Assembly (NCBI GenBank): GCA_963836605.1
Contig: CAWIKB010000014.1
Coordinates: forward strand, 1-64,000
DNA: 64,000 bases
Direction of reading: 5' to 3'
DNA from: Bog-473 sp963836605
GTDB taxonomy: Bacteria; Actinomycetota; Acidimicrobiia; Acidimicrobiales; RAAP-2
Below are positions 31,223 through 39,420 of this stretch, in pieces. The notes below the pieces were generated by a model, which was given only the letters and a program-made list of their open reading frames with translations, had not been told where the DNA came from and did no database searches. How positions within the stretch are numbered: position 1 is the stretch's first letter; each line of letters begins with the position of its first letter. The position numbers and the translations under genes are program-made.

Positions 31223-32044
31223 ATGGAGATCACCCTGCTCGGTACGGGCAGCCCGCTGCCCAGTGCGGACCGGGCCGGCCCGGCGACGTTGCTCCGCGCG
31301 GGCGGGGCGACCCTGCTGTTCGACTGCGGGCGCGGTGTCGTCATGCGGATGGCGGCGGCCGGCGTCCTGCCCATCGGGCTCTCCGCGGTGCTCCTCACCC
31401 ATCTCCACAGCGACCACATCGTCGACCTCGGTGACATCGTCACCACCCACTGGGTGATGTCGCCCGGGTCGCTCCCGCTCAAGGTGGTGGGACCGCCGGG
31501 CACCCGACGGATGGTCGATGGTCTCCAGGCCATGCTGGCCCAGGACCAGGAGTACCGGTTGGCGCACCATGCCGACCTCGAGCGCAATCCGGTGATCGAC
31601 GTGACCGAGGTCGAACCGGGTGCCGCGTTCGCCGTGGCCGACGTCACCATCTCGGTGCACCGCACCGATCACCGGCCGGTCAGCCCGACGGTCGGGTACC
31701 GCATCGAGCACGACGGCCGGGCCGCGGCGATCGCCGGCGACACCGTCCCGTGCCCCGAGCTCGACGTGCTGTGCCACGACGCGGATCTGTACGTGCAAAC
31801 GGTGATCCGCGACGACCTGGTGCGCGCCATTCCCAATGCCCGCCTGCAGGACATCCTCGACTACCACTCCACCGTCGAACAGGCGGCGCAGACGGCGGCA
31901 CGCAGCGGGGTCAAGACCCTCGTGCTGACCCACTACGTGCCGCCCTTGACCCCCGGTGACGAGGAGGCCTGGAGAGCACTGGCGGCCGCCCACTTCACCG
32001 GGCCGATCGTGCTGGGCGACGACCTGACGGTGGCCCGGGCCTGA
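31223..32044 (+). CDS. metallo-beta-lactamase fold hydrolase (RNase Z/arylsulfatase-like)
   Basis: A 273-residue zinc hydrolase with the LLGTGSPLPSADRAGP start typical of the RNase Z-like branch. Metal motifs are THLHSDHIVDLGD, AAIAGDTVPC and the C-terminal LTHYVPP. The second Asp and the HLHSDH core are intact, so it should be active. The exact substrate is unknown; tRNase Z, phosphodiesterase and arylsulfatase members look alike at this level. It follows pcnA by 25 bp but seems to have its own leaderless promoter. Confidence 0.8.
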   Translation: MEITLLGTGSPLPSADRAGPATLLRAGGATLLFDCGRGVVMRMAAAGVLPIGLSAVLLTHLHSDHIVDLGDIVTTHWVMSPGSLPLKVVGPPGTRRMVDGLQAMLAQDQEYRLAHHADLERNPVIDVTEVEPGAAFAVADVTISVHRTDHRPVSPTVGYRIEHDGRAAAIAGDTVPCPELDVLCHDADLYVQTVIRDDLVRAIPNARLQDILDYHSTVEQAAQTAARSGVKTLVLTHYVPPLTPGDEEAWRALAAAHFTGPIVLGDDLTVARA

Positions 32045-32140
32045 CGGGGCGCGCTGATGCTCCCCGCGCCGATGTGGAGCTCCCGACCGGCCCGCCGTAC
32101 CCCCCGTACCCGCCGGCGGGCTCGAGCGCCCTTGGAGGAC

Positions 32141-32146
32141 TACCCT
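32141..32146 (+). promoter_or_regulatory. leaderless -10 box of the AhpD-like gene
   Basis: TACCCT lies exactly 6 nt before the ATG at 32153. Confidence 0.5.
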
Positions 32147-32152
32147 CACCCC

Positions 32153-32644
32153 ATGGCCCCACCACGGATTTCAGCTCAGGAAAGCGGTCTCGGCGAGCAC
32201 ATCGACTGGGCCCTGCTCCGGCCGAAGATGGCCGCGGGCATGGGCGCCCTGTCCGAGGCCGTCTACGGGAACTCGGAGCTTCCGGTGCGCGAGCGTGAGG
32301 CGGCACGCTGGACCATCGCCCTGATCAACGACTGCGCCGTGTGCCGGGACACCCGGGCCCGCGACGGCGCCGAGGTCGGGGCCGACGAGCCCTTCTACGC
32401 CGAGGTGACCGACTGGCGCGCTGCCCGTACGCTCAGCGACCGGGAGCGGCTCGCCGCCGAGTTCGCCGAGCGCTTCGCCCTGGACCACCTGGCCATGGAC
32501 GACGAGTTCTGGGGCCGGATGCACGGGCTGTTCTCCGAGGAGGAACTGGCCGACCTCACCATCTGCTGCGGCATGTTCCTCGGCATGGGCCGCACCCTGG
32601 CCGTGGTCGGCGTGCGCGCGCCCGACGAGCGCATCCTGGTCTGA
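32153..32644 (+). CDS. carboxymuconolactone decarboxylase/AhpD-like family protein
   Basis: A 163-residue, all-helical protein of the CMD/AhpD superfamily. The redox-type motif is DCAVCRDTRARDG: a CxxC followed by charged residues, but the His of the classical CxxCxxxH AhpD site is not at its usual place. Alkylhydroperoxidase activity is therefore uncertain. ATG at 32153 was chosen over the open frame start at 32057 because of the TACCCT box 6 nt before it and the start of helical sequence. It converges on ino1 with 7 bp between stops. Confidence 0.72.
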   Translation: MAPPRISAQESGLGEHIDWALLRPKMAAGMGALSEAVYGNSELPVREREAARWTIALINDCAVCRDTRARDGAEVGADEPFYAEVTDWRAARTLSDRERLAAEFAERFALDHLAMDDEFWGRMHGLFSEEELADLTICCGMFLGMGRTLAVVGVRAPDERILV

Positions 32645-32651
32645 CCCGGGG

Positions 32652-33752
32652 TCAGTCCGCCGGCCAGGCCTCGACGGCGTCGCCGGCCGCGAACCCGTCC
32701 ACCAGCGCCTGGGCCACGTCGTCGTGGTACTGCACGGGGGGCGACTTCATGAAGTAGGCCGACGGCCCCAGCAGCGGCCCGCCGATGCCGCGGTCGAGCG
32801 CCAACTTGGCGCAGCGCACCGCATCGATGATGACGCCGGCCGAGTTGGGGGAGTCCCACACCTCGAGCTTGAGCTCCAGGTTCAGCGGCACGTCGCCGAA
32901 GTTGCGGCCCTCCATGCGGATGTAGGCCCACTTGCGGTCCTTCAGCCACGGCACGTGGTCCGAGGGGCCGATGTGCACGTCGTCGGCCGCCAGCACGCTG
33001 TCCTCTATCTGGCTGGTGACGGACTGGGTCTTGGAGATCTTCTTGGACTCGAGGCGGTCGCGCTCGAGCATGTTCTTGAAGTCCATGTTCCCGCCCACGT
33101 TGAGCTGGTAGGTGTGGTCCAGGGCCAGGCCGCGGTCCTCGAAGAGACGGGTCAGGATGCGGTGCACGATGGTGGCGCCCACCTGGCTCTTGATGTCGTC
33201 GCCCACGATGGGTACCCCGGCGTCACGGAACTTGCGGGCCCACACGGGATCCGAGGCGATGAAGACGGGGATGGCGTTGACGAAGGCCACCCCGGCGTCG
33301 ATGCAGGCCTGGGCGTAGTAGCGCTGCGCCTGCTCGGAACCGACCGGGAGATACGACACCAGCACGTCGGCCTTGGCGGTGCGCAGGGCCTGGGCCACGT
33401 CGACCGGCTCGAACGGCGACTCCTCGATCACCTCGCGGTAGTACTTGCCCAGCCCGTCGAAGGTCGGGCCGCGTTGCACGGTGACGCCGACCTCGCCGAC
33501 GTCGGCGAAGCGCACGGTGTTGTTGAGCCCGGCGTGGATGGCCTTGCCCAGATCGATGCCGACCTTGTCCTGGTCGACGTCGAAGGCTGCCACCGGGACC
33601 AGGTCGCGGACGTGATAGCAGCCCAGTTCGACGTGCATGAGGCCGGGGACGACGTCGTCGACGTCGGCGTCGTGGTAGTAGGTGATCCCCTGGATGAGGG
33701 AACTGGCGCAGTTTCCGACGCCGGCGATGGCCAGACGGATGGGGCTGCTCAT
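32652..33752 (-). CDS. ino1: myo-inositol-1-phosphate synthase
   Basis: An NAD-dependent enzyme converting glucose 6-phosphate to inositol 1-phosphate, the first step to mycothiol and phosphatidylinositol. 366 residues, the short actinobacterial form. The Rossmann start is IRLAIAGVGNCASSLIQG; conserved blocks include VSYLPVGSEQAQRYYAQ, VGDDIKSQVGATIVHR and QLNVGGNMDFKNM. The ATG at 33752 overlaps the padR stop (ATGA), so ino1 is controlled with padR. This padR-ino1 pair next to DUF5318 is conserved in Actinobacteria. Confidence 0.96.
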   Translation of the reverse strand: MSSPIRLAIAGVGNCASSLIQGITYYHDADVDDVVPGLMHVELGCYHVRDLVPVAAFDVDQDKVGIDLGKAIHAGLNNTVRFADVGEVGVTVQRGPTFDGLGKYYREVIEESPFEPVDVAQALRTAKADVLVSYLPVGSEQAQRYYAQACIDAGVAFVNAIPVFIASDPVWARKFRDAGVPIVGDDIKSQVGATIVHRILTRLFEDRGLALDHTYQLNVGGNMDFKNMLERDRLESKKISKTQSVTSQIEDSVLAADDVHIGPSDHVPWLKDRKWAYIRMEGRNFGDVPLNLELKLEVWDSPNSAGVIIDAVRCAKLALDRGIGGPLLGPSAYFMKSPPVQYHDDVAQALVDGFAAGDAVEAWPAD

Positions 33753-34438
33753 CGGATGTCTCCTTCGTAGGTGAGATCGGCCTCGTAGTTGAGATCGACC
33801 TCTTTGGTGCGATCGGCCGGGGGTGATGGTGGTTGGGAGGTGGCGCGTTCGGTGGCGATCAGGCGGTCGAGCCAGACGATGTCCTGGGCCAGGCTGTCGG
33901 CGGTGTGTTGGACGACCGATTGGGCATAGACGTCGAGCTCGACGTGGGAGCGGTCGGTCTCCGCCAGTCGCTGGACCAGCAGGGCGCGGCGGCGCTCCAG
34001 GAGCGCCAACCGGGCCTGGGGAGCCAGATGCCGGGCGAAGGCCAGACGCAGCCCGAAGCTGCGGGCGTCGTCGACCGAGCCACCCTCGGCCAGCAACTCG
34101 ACGAAGAGCTCCCGCCCGCGCTCGGTGATCCGGTAGACCTTCTTGCCCCGCCGGGACCGGGACGGCGCCAGCCGCCGGGCCCGCAGCACCGAGAGCTCGC
34201 CGCTCAGCGAGCCGGTCGGGGGGACGTCGGGTCCCTGGGCCGGCCGACCGGCCTCCCGTGAGGGGGACCCTTCGGTGACCACCACGGCGCCGCCCTTTTC
34301 CAGACGGGTGAGGGCCGGGTAGATGGAGCCGAACGACACGTTGGCCAGAATGCCCAGGTGGTCCCGCAATTGGCGCCGGATCTCGTAGCCGTGCAGATCA
34401 CGTTCCTCCAGGAGCCCCAGTATCGCCATGTCCAACAT
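33749..34438 (-). CDS. PadR family transcriptional regulator
   Basis: A winged-helix regulator: LGLLEERDLHGYEIRRQLRD and SFGSIYPALTRLEKGGAV are the PadR N-terminal HTH and wing. A helical dimerisation region follows. 229 residues. The C-terminal end is a short acidic tail made of three 18-bp DNA repeats (D-x-N/T-Y-E-x units). A 19-bp palindrome 10 bp upstream of the start suggests autoregulation. Being translationally coupled to ino1, it most likely controls inositol synthesis; the effector is unknown. Confidence 0.9.
   Translation of the reverse strand: MLDMAILGLLEERDLHGYEIRRQLRDHLGILANVSFGSIYPALTRLEKGGAVVVTEGSPSREAGRPAQGPDVPPTGSLSGELSVLRARRLAPSRSRRGKKVYRITERGRELFVELLAEGGSVDDARSFGLRLAFARHLAPQARLALLERRRALLVQRLAETDRSHVELDVYAQSVVQHTADSLAQDIVWLDRLIATERATSQPPSPPADRTKEVDLNYEADLTYEGDIR
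33765..33818 (-). repeat. three 18-bp in-frame tandem repeats at the padR 3' end
   Basis: Units at 33765-33782, 33783-33800 and 33801-33818 (for example TCGTAGGTGAGATCGGCC) have a perfect 18-bp period and encode an acidic six-residue repeat at the C-terminus of the regulator. Confidence 0.85.
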
Positions 34439-34447
34439 TGCGGTTCA

Positions 34448-34466
34448 CTATATCGAATCGATATAG
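34448..34466. promoter_or_regulatory. palindromic operator upstream of padR-ino1
   Basis: CTATATCGAATCGATATAG is a perfect 19-bp palindrome (9-bp arms, one central base) in an AT-rich island just upstream of the padR ATG. PadR proteins typically bind ATAT-containing palindromes, so this is the likely autoregulatory site. Confidence 0.8.
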
Positions 34467-34548
34467 CGTTGTACAGTCATTTGTCACGCTCCGATCACCG
34501 GATTGGCACGAAGTCCCGAAAGCGGGTGCCATATCCGGGCGTGAGGGC

Positions 34549-34554
34549 TAGCCT
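34549..34554 (+). promoter_or_regulatory. leaderless -10 box of the DUF5318 gene
   Basis: TAGCCT lies exactly 6 nt before the GTG at 34561. Confidence 0.55.
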
Positions 34555-34560
34555 GGCGCC

Positions 34561-34998
34561 GTGTCCGTGACCTCGGAACGGAGTGGGTCGAGTCGAGCGG
34601 TGAATGCCGACATCTCCGCCGGGGTCGAGTACCGCCTGGTGCGCAACGCCGCGGTACGAGAGGTCCGGCGGGGCCGGACGCAGAAGGTCGATGTCTGCGA
34701 CGCCCACCCCGAGCTCCTCCGGGCCGCCCGCAACGTGGGTCGCCCCACCAAGGAGCTCTGCCCCATCTGCGACGAGTGCCGGCTGGTCAAGGTGACCTTC
34801 GTCTTCGGGGCCAAGCTCCCCGCGGGTGGCCGCTGCCCGGGAACCGTGGCCGAGCTCAAGCAGCTCCAGCGCCGGCCCGAGCCCGTGCTCTGCTACGAGG
34901 TCGAGGTGTGCCCCGACTGCGCCTGGCACCACCTGATGCGCAAGTACCCGGCGGGGGGCCCCAACAAGGGTCGCCGCAAGGTGGCCCAATCCCAATGA
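34561..34998 (+). CDS. DUF5318 family zinc-ribbon-like protein
   Basis: A conserved actinobacterial protein of unknown function, 145 residues. Cys pairs suggest metal binding: VDVCDAHPE, ELCPICDECRLVKVTF, GGRCPG and VEVCPDCAWHHL. The N-terminus carries SAGVEYRLVRNAAVREVRRG. Its conserved position between ino1-padR and rpsF in Actinobacteria supports the assignment. The stop codon is followed by small repeats of CCCAATGAAG. Confidence 0.85.
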   Translation: MSVTSERSGSSRAVNADISAGVEYRLVRNAAVREVRRGRTQKVDVCDAHPELLRAARNVGRPTKELCPICDECRLVKVTFVFGAKLPAGGRCPGTVAELKQLQRRPEPVLCYEVEVCPDCAWHHLMRKYPAGGPNKGRRKVAQSQ

Positions 34999-35032
34999 AG
35001 CCCAATGAAGCTCGCCGAATGAAGGTGGCCCG
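34984..35032. repeat. short repeats between DUF5318 and panB
   Basis: CCCAATGAAG occurs twice, then CGAATGAAG, flanked by two GGTGGCCC(A/G)AT words. This region ends one gene and leads into the panB ATG at 35033. Confidence 0.5.
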
Positions 35033-35908
35033 ATGAGCGAGTCGCAGGCTCCCGCCGCAGTCCCCGCCCCCGCCCCCGCCCGCGTCACCGTCCCCTCACT
35101 GCGGCGCCGCAAGCGTCGTGACGGTGCGGAGCCGATCGTCATGGTCACCGCCTACGACGAGCCGGGCGCCCGCATCGTCTCCGAGGCCGGGGTCGACATC
35201 GTCCTGGTCGGGGACTCGGTGGCCAACAACGTGCTGGGGCTCGAGGACTCGATGCACGTCGATATCGACGTCATGGCCCACCACACCGCCGCAGTGGCCC
35301 GGGCCCGCCCGCACTGCCTGATCCTGGGCGACATGCCGTGGATGAGCTACCACCTCTCGACCGACGACGCCGTGCGCAACGCGGCCACGTTGATCCGGGC
35401 CGGGGCCCACGCGGTCAAGCTCGAGGGCGGCCGGGCCCGCCTGCCCGTGGTCGAGGCCATCATCCGCGCCGAGATCCCGGTCATGGGGCACCTCGGCCTC
35501 ACCCCCCAGTCGGTGCTGGCCATGGGCGGTTTCCGGGTCCAGGCCAAGAGCGTCGACGCCGCGGGCGCGCTGCTCGATGCGGCCAAGTCCCTCGAAGCCG
35601 CCGGCTGCTTCGCCTTCGTGATCGAAGGCGTGCCCGACGTGGTGGGGACCGCGGTGACCGAGGCCATCGACGTGCCCACCATCGGGATCGGGGCCGGGCC
35701 GGCCTGCGACGGGCAGGTCCTGGTCTTCCACGACCTGCTCGGGCTGGGCTCGGGTCCCCCGCCGAAATTCGTGCGCCAGTACGCCGACATCGGCCGGATC
35801 GCCACCGAGGCCGTGGCCGCGTTCGCCGCCGATGTGCGCCGCGGCACCTTCCCCGACGACGGCGAGAGCTACCACGGCTCGAGCGAGTTGGGCGACGCCC
35901 TGGCCTGA
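35033..35908 (+). CDS. panB: 3-methyl-2-oxobutanoate hydroxymethyltransferase
   Basis: Ketopantoate synthesis from alpha-ketoisovalerate and methylene-THF, a step to pantothenate and CoA. 291 residues; TIM-barrel blocks VMVTAYDEPGARIVSEAGVD, DIVLVGDSVANNVLG, AHAVKLEGG, VMGHLGLTPQSV and TIGIGAGPACDGQVLVFHD are intact, including metal-binding Asp residues. A short Ala/Pro-rich N-terminus precedes it. A hairpin follows at 35930. Confidence 0.96.
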   Translation: MSESQAPAAVPAPAPARVTVPSLRRRKRRDGAEPIVMVTAYDEPGARIVSEAGVDIVLVGDSVANNVLGLEDSMHVDIDVMAHHTAAVARARPHCLILGDMPWMSYHLSTDDAVRNAATLIRAGAHAVKLEGGRARLPVVEAIIRAEIPVMGHLGLTPQSVLAMGGFRVQAKSVDAAGALLDAAKSLEAAGCFAFVIEGVPDVVGTAVTEAIDVPTIGIGAGPACDGQVLVFHDLLGLGSGPPPKFVRQYADIGRIATEAVAAFAADVRRGTFPDDGESYHGSSELGDALA

Positions 35909-35929
35909 GGGGGCGATGCGGGCGACGAT

Positions 35930-35949
35930 GCGGGCGGGGAAACGCCCGC
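35930..35949 (+). terminator. hairpin after panB
   Basis: GCGGGCG (35930-35936) and CGCCCGC (35943-35949) form a perfect 7-bp stem with a GGGAAA loop. There is no U-tract, as is common in high-GC actinobacteria. The preceding bases repeat GATGCGGGC twice. Confidence 0.5.
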
Positions 35950-36045
35950 CCCGGGCTCGGCTACGATGACTCCCCGCAACAGACCCTGCCCCTGACCGCC
36001 AGGGGCCCGGGCGATTCGCCCGGTCCGGAGGGAGGTATGCCGCAC

Positions 36046-36372
36046 ATGCGGCCCTACGAAGTCATGGCCATTTTCGAGGCCACCACCGAGCCCACCATCA
36101 TCCAAGGTGTGCTCGACCGAGCGCTCGACACCATCCGCAGCTCGGGCGGCAATCCCGGCGCCATCGACCGCTGGGGCAAGCGCACCTTCGCCTACGAGGT
36201 CAACCACAAGCGCGAGGGCTACTACGTCGTGGTCGAGTTCACCTCGGGCACCCAGACCGTGGCCGACCTCGACCGCATGCTCGGCCTGGCCGACGAGGTC
36301 GTCCGCCACAAGATCGTCCGGCTCCCCGAAGCCGCGGGTGGACGCGTGGCTGCCGACGCGGCCGCCAGTTAG
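36046..36372 (+). CDS. rpsF: 30S ribosomal protein S6
   Basis: A 108-residue S6 with MRPYEVMAIFEATTEP, RWGKRTFAYEVNHKREGYYV and DEVVRHKIVRLPE. ATG at 36046 was chosen over 36037 because GGAGGGAGG at 36027-36035 gives 10-nt spacing and MRPYEV is the usual N-terminus. A TACGAT box at 35962-35967 may be its -10. First gene of rpsF-ssb-rpsR-rplI. Confidence 0.95.
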   Translation: MRPYEVMAIFEATTEPTIIQGVLDRALDTIRSSGGNPGAIDRWGKRTFAYEVNHKREGYYVVVEFTSGTQTVADLDRMLGLADEVVRHKIVRLPEAAGGRVAADAAAS

Positions 36373-36387
36373 GAAGAGGGAGACACC

Positions 36388-36870
36388 ATGCCGACCGACA
36401 ACAGCGTGATCCTGGTGGGGAACATCACCCGGGATCCCGAACTCCGCTTCACCAACACCGGGCAACCCACGGCCTCCTTCGGGTTGGCCGTCAACCGGCG
36501 CTGGCAGAATCGCCAGACCCAGGAGTGGGAGGAGGCCACCTCCTTCTTCGACGTGGTGTGCTGGCGCGAGATGGCCGAGAACGTGAGCGAGAGCCTCACC
36601 CGCGGTTCGCGTGTCATGGTGGCCGGACGCCTGGAGCAGCGCAGCTGGGAGACCCAGGACGGCGACAAGCGGTCCAAGGTCGAAGTGGTGGCCGACGAGA
36701 TCGGGCCGTCGCTGCGCTGGGCCTCGGCACAGGTCACCAAGAACGCACGGCGGGCCCCGGGCGAGGGACCCGGACCCCAGGGCGGCCGAGCCGCCCCCAA
36801 CACCCCACCCCCGGCACCACCCGCCGCCAGCAACGGCGGCGGCTATGGATTCGATGAGGAGCCCTTCTGA
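36388..36870 (+). CDS. ssb: single-stranded DNA-binding protein
   Basis: Coats single-stranded DNA in replication and repair. 160 residues: an OB fold (NSVILVGNITRDPELRFTNT, SFFDVVCWREMAENV), a Gly/Pro-rich linker and the acidic tip FDEEPF that recruits partner proteins. ATG at 36388 has AAGAGGGA upstream. The stop overlaps the rpsR ATG. Confidence 0.96.
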   Translation: MPTDNSVILVGNITRDPELRFTNTGQPTASFGLAVNRRWQNRQTQEWEEATSFFDVVCWREMAENVSESLTRGSRVMVAGRLEQRSWETQDGDKRSKVEVVADEIGPSLRWASAQVTKNARRAPGEGPGPQGGRAAPNTPPPAPPAASNGGGYGFDEEPF

Positions 36871-37379
36871 TGGCAAGGAACAACCAACGCGGCGGGACCA
36901 CCACCCGTCGTGCCCCCAAGGACCTGGGGCGCCGGGTCAAGAAGAAGCCCTGTGCCCTGTGCCGGGACCGCACCGCCTGGGTCGACTACAAGGACGTCCC
37001 CATGCTCCGCAAGTACATGAGCGACCGGGGCAAGATCCGCTCGCGCCGGGTGACCGGCAACTGCGCCCAGCACCAGCGGGCCCTGGCCATGGCCATCAAG
37101 ACGGCCCGCGAGCTGGTGCTGCTGCCCTACACCCAGCGCACGGTGACCGAGCGTCCCGGTGGACGGGGCGGCGGTCGTGACCGCGGCGAGCGCGGCGAAC
37201 GCGGTGAGCGGGCCGAGCGCACGTTGAGCGACACCACCCTGGCCGAAGCGCCGCGCCAGCGCGGGGCCGACGTGGAGGTACTGAACGAGGTCGCGGCGAC
37301 CGAGGTGGCCGAGGCCCTGGCCGGTGAGACCGAGGTCGAGCTCGCCCCGGCCGACGTCACGTCCCAGGACAGCCCGTGA
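36870..37379 (+). CDS. rpsR: 30S ribosomal protein S18 with long C-terminal extension
   Basis: The S18 core (about residues 15-90) has the zinc-type cysteines KKPCALCRDRTAWVDYKD and NCAQHQRALAMAIKTARELV, i.e. the C+ form. S18 is normally 75-95 residues; this one is 169. The extra 80 residues are an RGER repeat (DRGERGERGERAER) followed by an acidic, Ala/Val/Glu-rich stretch. The frame is open and ends in a GTGA overlap with rplI, so the tail looks translated rather than a frame error. Confidence 0.93.
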   Translation: MARNNQRGGTTTRRAPKDLGRRVKKKPCALCRDRTAWVDYKDVPMLRKYMSDRGKIRSRRVTGNCAQHQRALAMAIKTARELVLLPYTQRTVTERPGGRGGGRDRGERGERGERAERTLSDTTLAEAPRQRGADVEVLNEVAATEVAEALAGETEVELAPADVTSQDSP

Positions 37380-37825
37380 AGGTCCTCCTGCGCGACGACG
37401 TGGCCGGCGTGGGCCGGCGCGGCGACATCGTCAAGGTGGCCGGCGGGTTCGCCCGCAACTTCCTGCTGCCCGAGGGACGCGCCATCGTCGCCACCGACGG
37501 TGTGGCCGGGCAGGCCGAGCAGATGCGCCGCGGGCGTGACCTGCGCGAGGCCAAGGACCGGGGCGCGGCGGAGGCCCAGGCCACCATCCTGGCCGGCGCG
37601 GTGATCCCCATCTCGGCCCGGGCCGGCGGCGGCGGGCGGCTCTTCGGATCCATCAGCGCGTCCGACGTGGCCGACGCCATCAAGGCCGGCAAGGGTGTGG
37701 AAATCGATCGCAAACACGTCCTGCTCTCCGAACCCATCAAGGAAGTGGGCTCCTTCGACATCACCGTCGACCTGTTCACCGGTGTGGCCACCGTGGTGAC
37801 GGTGGAGGTCACCGCCGCTTCCTGA
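37376..37825 (+). CDS. rplI: 50S ribosomal protein L9
   Basis: 149 residues; N-terminal KVLLRDDVAGVGRRGDIVKV and GFARNFLLPEGRA are the L9 signature, followed by the long helix and a C-terminal domain (LFGSISASDVADAI). GTG at 37376 overlaps the rpsR stop (GTGA). A perfect inverted repeat 50 bp downstream may end the operon. Confidence 0.95.
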   Translation: MKVLLRDDVAGVGRRGDIVKVAGGFARNFLLPEGRAIVATDGVAGQAEQMRRGRDLREAKDRGAAEAQATILAGAVIPISARAGGGGRLFGSISASDVADAIKAGKGVEIDRKHVLLSEPIKEVGSFDITVDLFTGVATVVTVEVTAAS

Positions 37826-37876
37826 GCTGGGCGGACCGCCTGGTCCACCGATTTGTGACACCCGTGTGCGCATCAT

Positions 37877-37903
37877 GACGGCGTGAGGCCACGCCACGCC
37901 GTC
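37877..37903 (+). terminator. inverted repeat after rplI
   Basis: GACGGCGTG (37877-37885) and CACGCCGTC (37895-37903) form a perfect 9-bp stem with a 9-nt loop between rplI and dnaB. There is no U-tract. Confidence 0.5.
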
Positions 37904-37937
37904 GAAGCGCATCTGCCCGCGCGCGGTCGTCCCGAAG

Positions 37938-37946
37938 TTATCCACA
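37938..37946 (+). other. perfect DnaA box upstream of dnaB
   Basis: TTATCCACA, the perfect DnaA box, lies 72 bp before the dnaB GTG in the 193-bp rplI-dnaB spacer. It could link helicase expression to DnaA. Confidence 0.6.
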
Positions 37947-38018
37947 CCGAATCGGGACTTACACACACCATTTGGGGCCTTACGGTCCCCAAGCCCGGAC
38001 GGGCAGAGTGGGGGGACC

Positions 38019-39407
38019 GTGGTCCAAGCCTTTGACGACACCCGCCCCCGCTTGCGAGCCGCGCCGGCTCCCGCTCCGACGGGGACGCGGATCCCGCCCC
38101 ACAATCTCGAAGCCGAGGAGTCGCTCCTGGGGGCCATGCTCCTCTCGAGCGACGCGGCGTCGGCGGCCATAGAGATCTGCTCGGGCGGCGACTTCTACAA
38201 GCCGGCGCACGGGCACATCTTCGGAGCCATCCGGGCCCTCATGGAGCGGGGCGAGCCCATCGACGCCGTCACCGTCACCGACGAGCTGCAACGCTCCGGG
38301 CTCCTCGAGGCGGTCGGTGACCCCACCGTCTTCATCTCGCTCCAGGCCAACACCCCCTCCATCGCCAACGCCCGGCACTACGCCGCCATCGTCGAAGAAC
38401 ACGCGCTGCTGCGCAGCCTCATCGGGGTGGCCGGGGAGATCGCCGACATCGGCTACTCGGTCCCCGAGGACGTGGTGGGAGCCATCGACGAGGCCGAGCA
38501 GATGATGTTCAACGTGGCCGAGAAGCGCACGGTCGACTCCATGGCCCCCCTGCACGAGTTGCTGGGCAAGGGACTCGACCGGATCGAGGAACTGGGGCAG
38601 CGGGGCACCGACCTGACCGGTGTCCCGACCGGCTACCACGAGCTCGACCGGATCATGCTCGGACTGCAGCCCTCGTCGCTGGTCATCGTGGGCGCCCGGC
38701 CCGGCATGGGGAAGACCAGCTTCGCGCTGGGTCTGCTGGCCCACGTCGGCGTCACCGCCCAGCGGCCCGCCCTCCTCTTCTCGCTCGAGATGGGCCACCT
38801 CGAGCTCACGCAGCGACTGCTGGCCTCCGAGGCCGAGGTCAACGGGCAGAGCCTGCAGACGGGCCGTATCCGCACCCAGGACTGGGCCAAAATCGGCACC
38901 GCCGTCACCCGGTTGAGCAACGCTCCCATCTTCATCGACGACAACCCCAACGTGACGGTGATGGACATCCGGGCCCGCGCCCGGCGACTGAAGAAGTCCG
39001 AGGGCGACCTCGGGGTGGTGGTGGTGGACTACCTCCAGTTGATGACCGGGCGGGGACGCGCCGAGAACCGCCAGACCGAGGTGGCCGAGATCAGCCGCGG
39101 CCTCAAGATCCTGGCCCGCGAACTCGAGGTGCCGGTGGTGGCCCTGTCCCAGCTGAGCCGCAACCTCGAATCGCGCCAGGACAAGACGCCCATGCTCTCG
39201 GACCTGCGCGAGTCGGGCTCCCTCGAGCAGGACGCCGACGTAGTGCTCTTCATCTACCGCGAGTCCGAGTACAACGACGAGGTGCCGATCGACCGGGCCG
39301 ACGACGCGCTGGTCGAGGTGGCCAAGCACCGTAACGGTCCGACCGGTACGGCCAATCTCATCTTCTTGAAGCAGTACGCCCGATTCGAGAACGGGCACGG
39401 GATCTGA
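38019..39407 (+). CDS. dnaB: replicative DNA helicase DnaB
   Basis: The hexameric fork helicase. 462 residues: the N-terminal domain starts IPPHNLEAEESLLGAMLL; the RecA-like domain has Walker A GARPGMGKTSFAL, Walker B VVVVDYLQLMTG, and the LSQLSRNLESRQDKTPMLSD block with the arginine finger region. No intein is present, in contrast to mycobacterial dnaB. GTG at 38019 follows GTGGGGGG. Close to the dciA-containing origin cluster. Confidence 0.96.
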   Translation: MVQAFDDTRPRLRAAPAPAPTGTRIPPHNLEAEESLLGAMLLSSDAASAAIEICSGGDFYKPAHGHIFGAIRALMERGEPIDAVTVTDELQRSGLLEAVGDPTVFISLQANTPSIANARHYAAIVEEHALLRSLIGVAGEIADIGYSVPEDVVGAIDEAEQMMFNVAEKRTVDSMAPLHELLGKGLDRIEELGQRGTDLTGVPTGYHELDRIMLGLQPSSLVIVGARPGMGKTSFALGLLAHVGVTAQRPALLFSLEMGHLELTQRLLASEAEVNGQSLQTGRIRTQDWAKIGTAVTRLSNAPIFIDDNPNVTVMDIRARARRLKKSEGDLGVVVVDYLQLMTGRGRAENRQTEVAEISRGLKILARELEVPVVALSQLSRNLESRQDKTPMLSDLRESGSLEQDADVVLFIYRESEYNDEVPIDRADDALVEVAKHRNGPTGTANLIFLKQYARFENGHGI

Positions 39408-39420
39408 CAATCTGGAGCCG

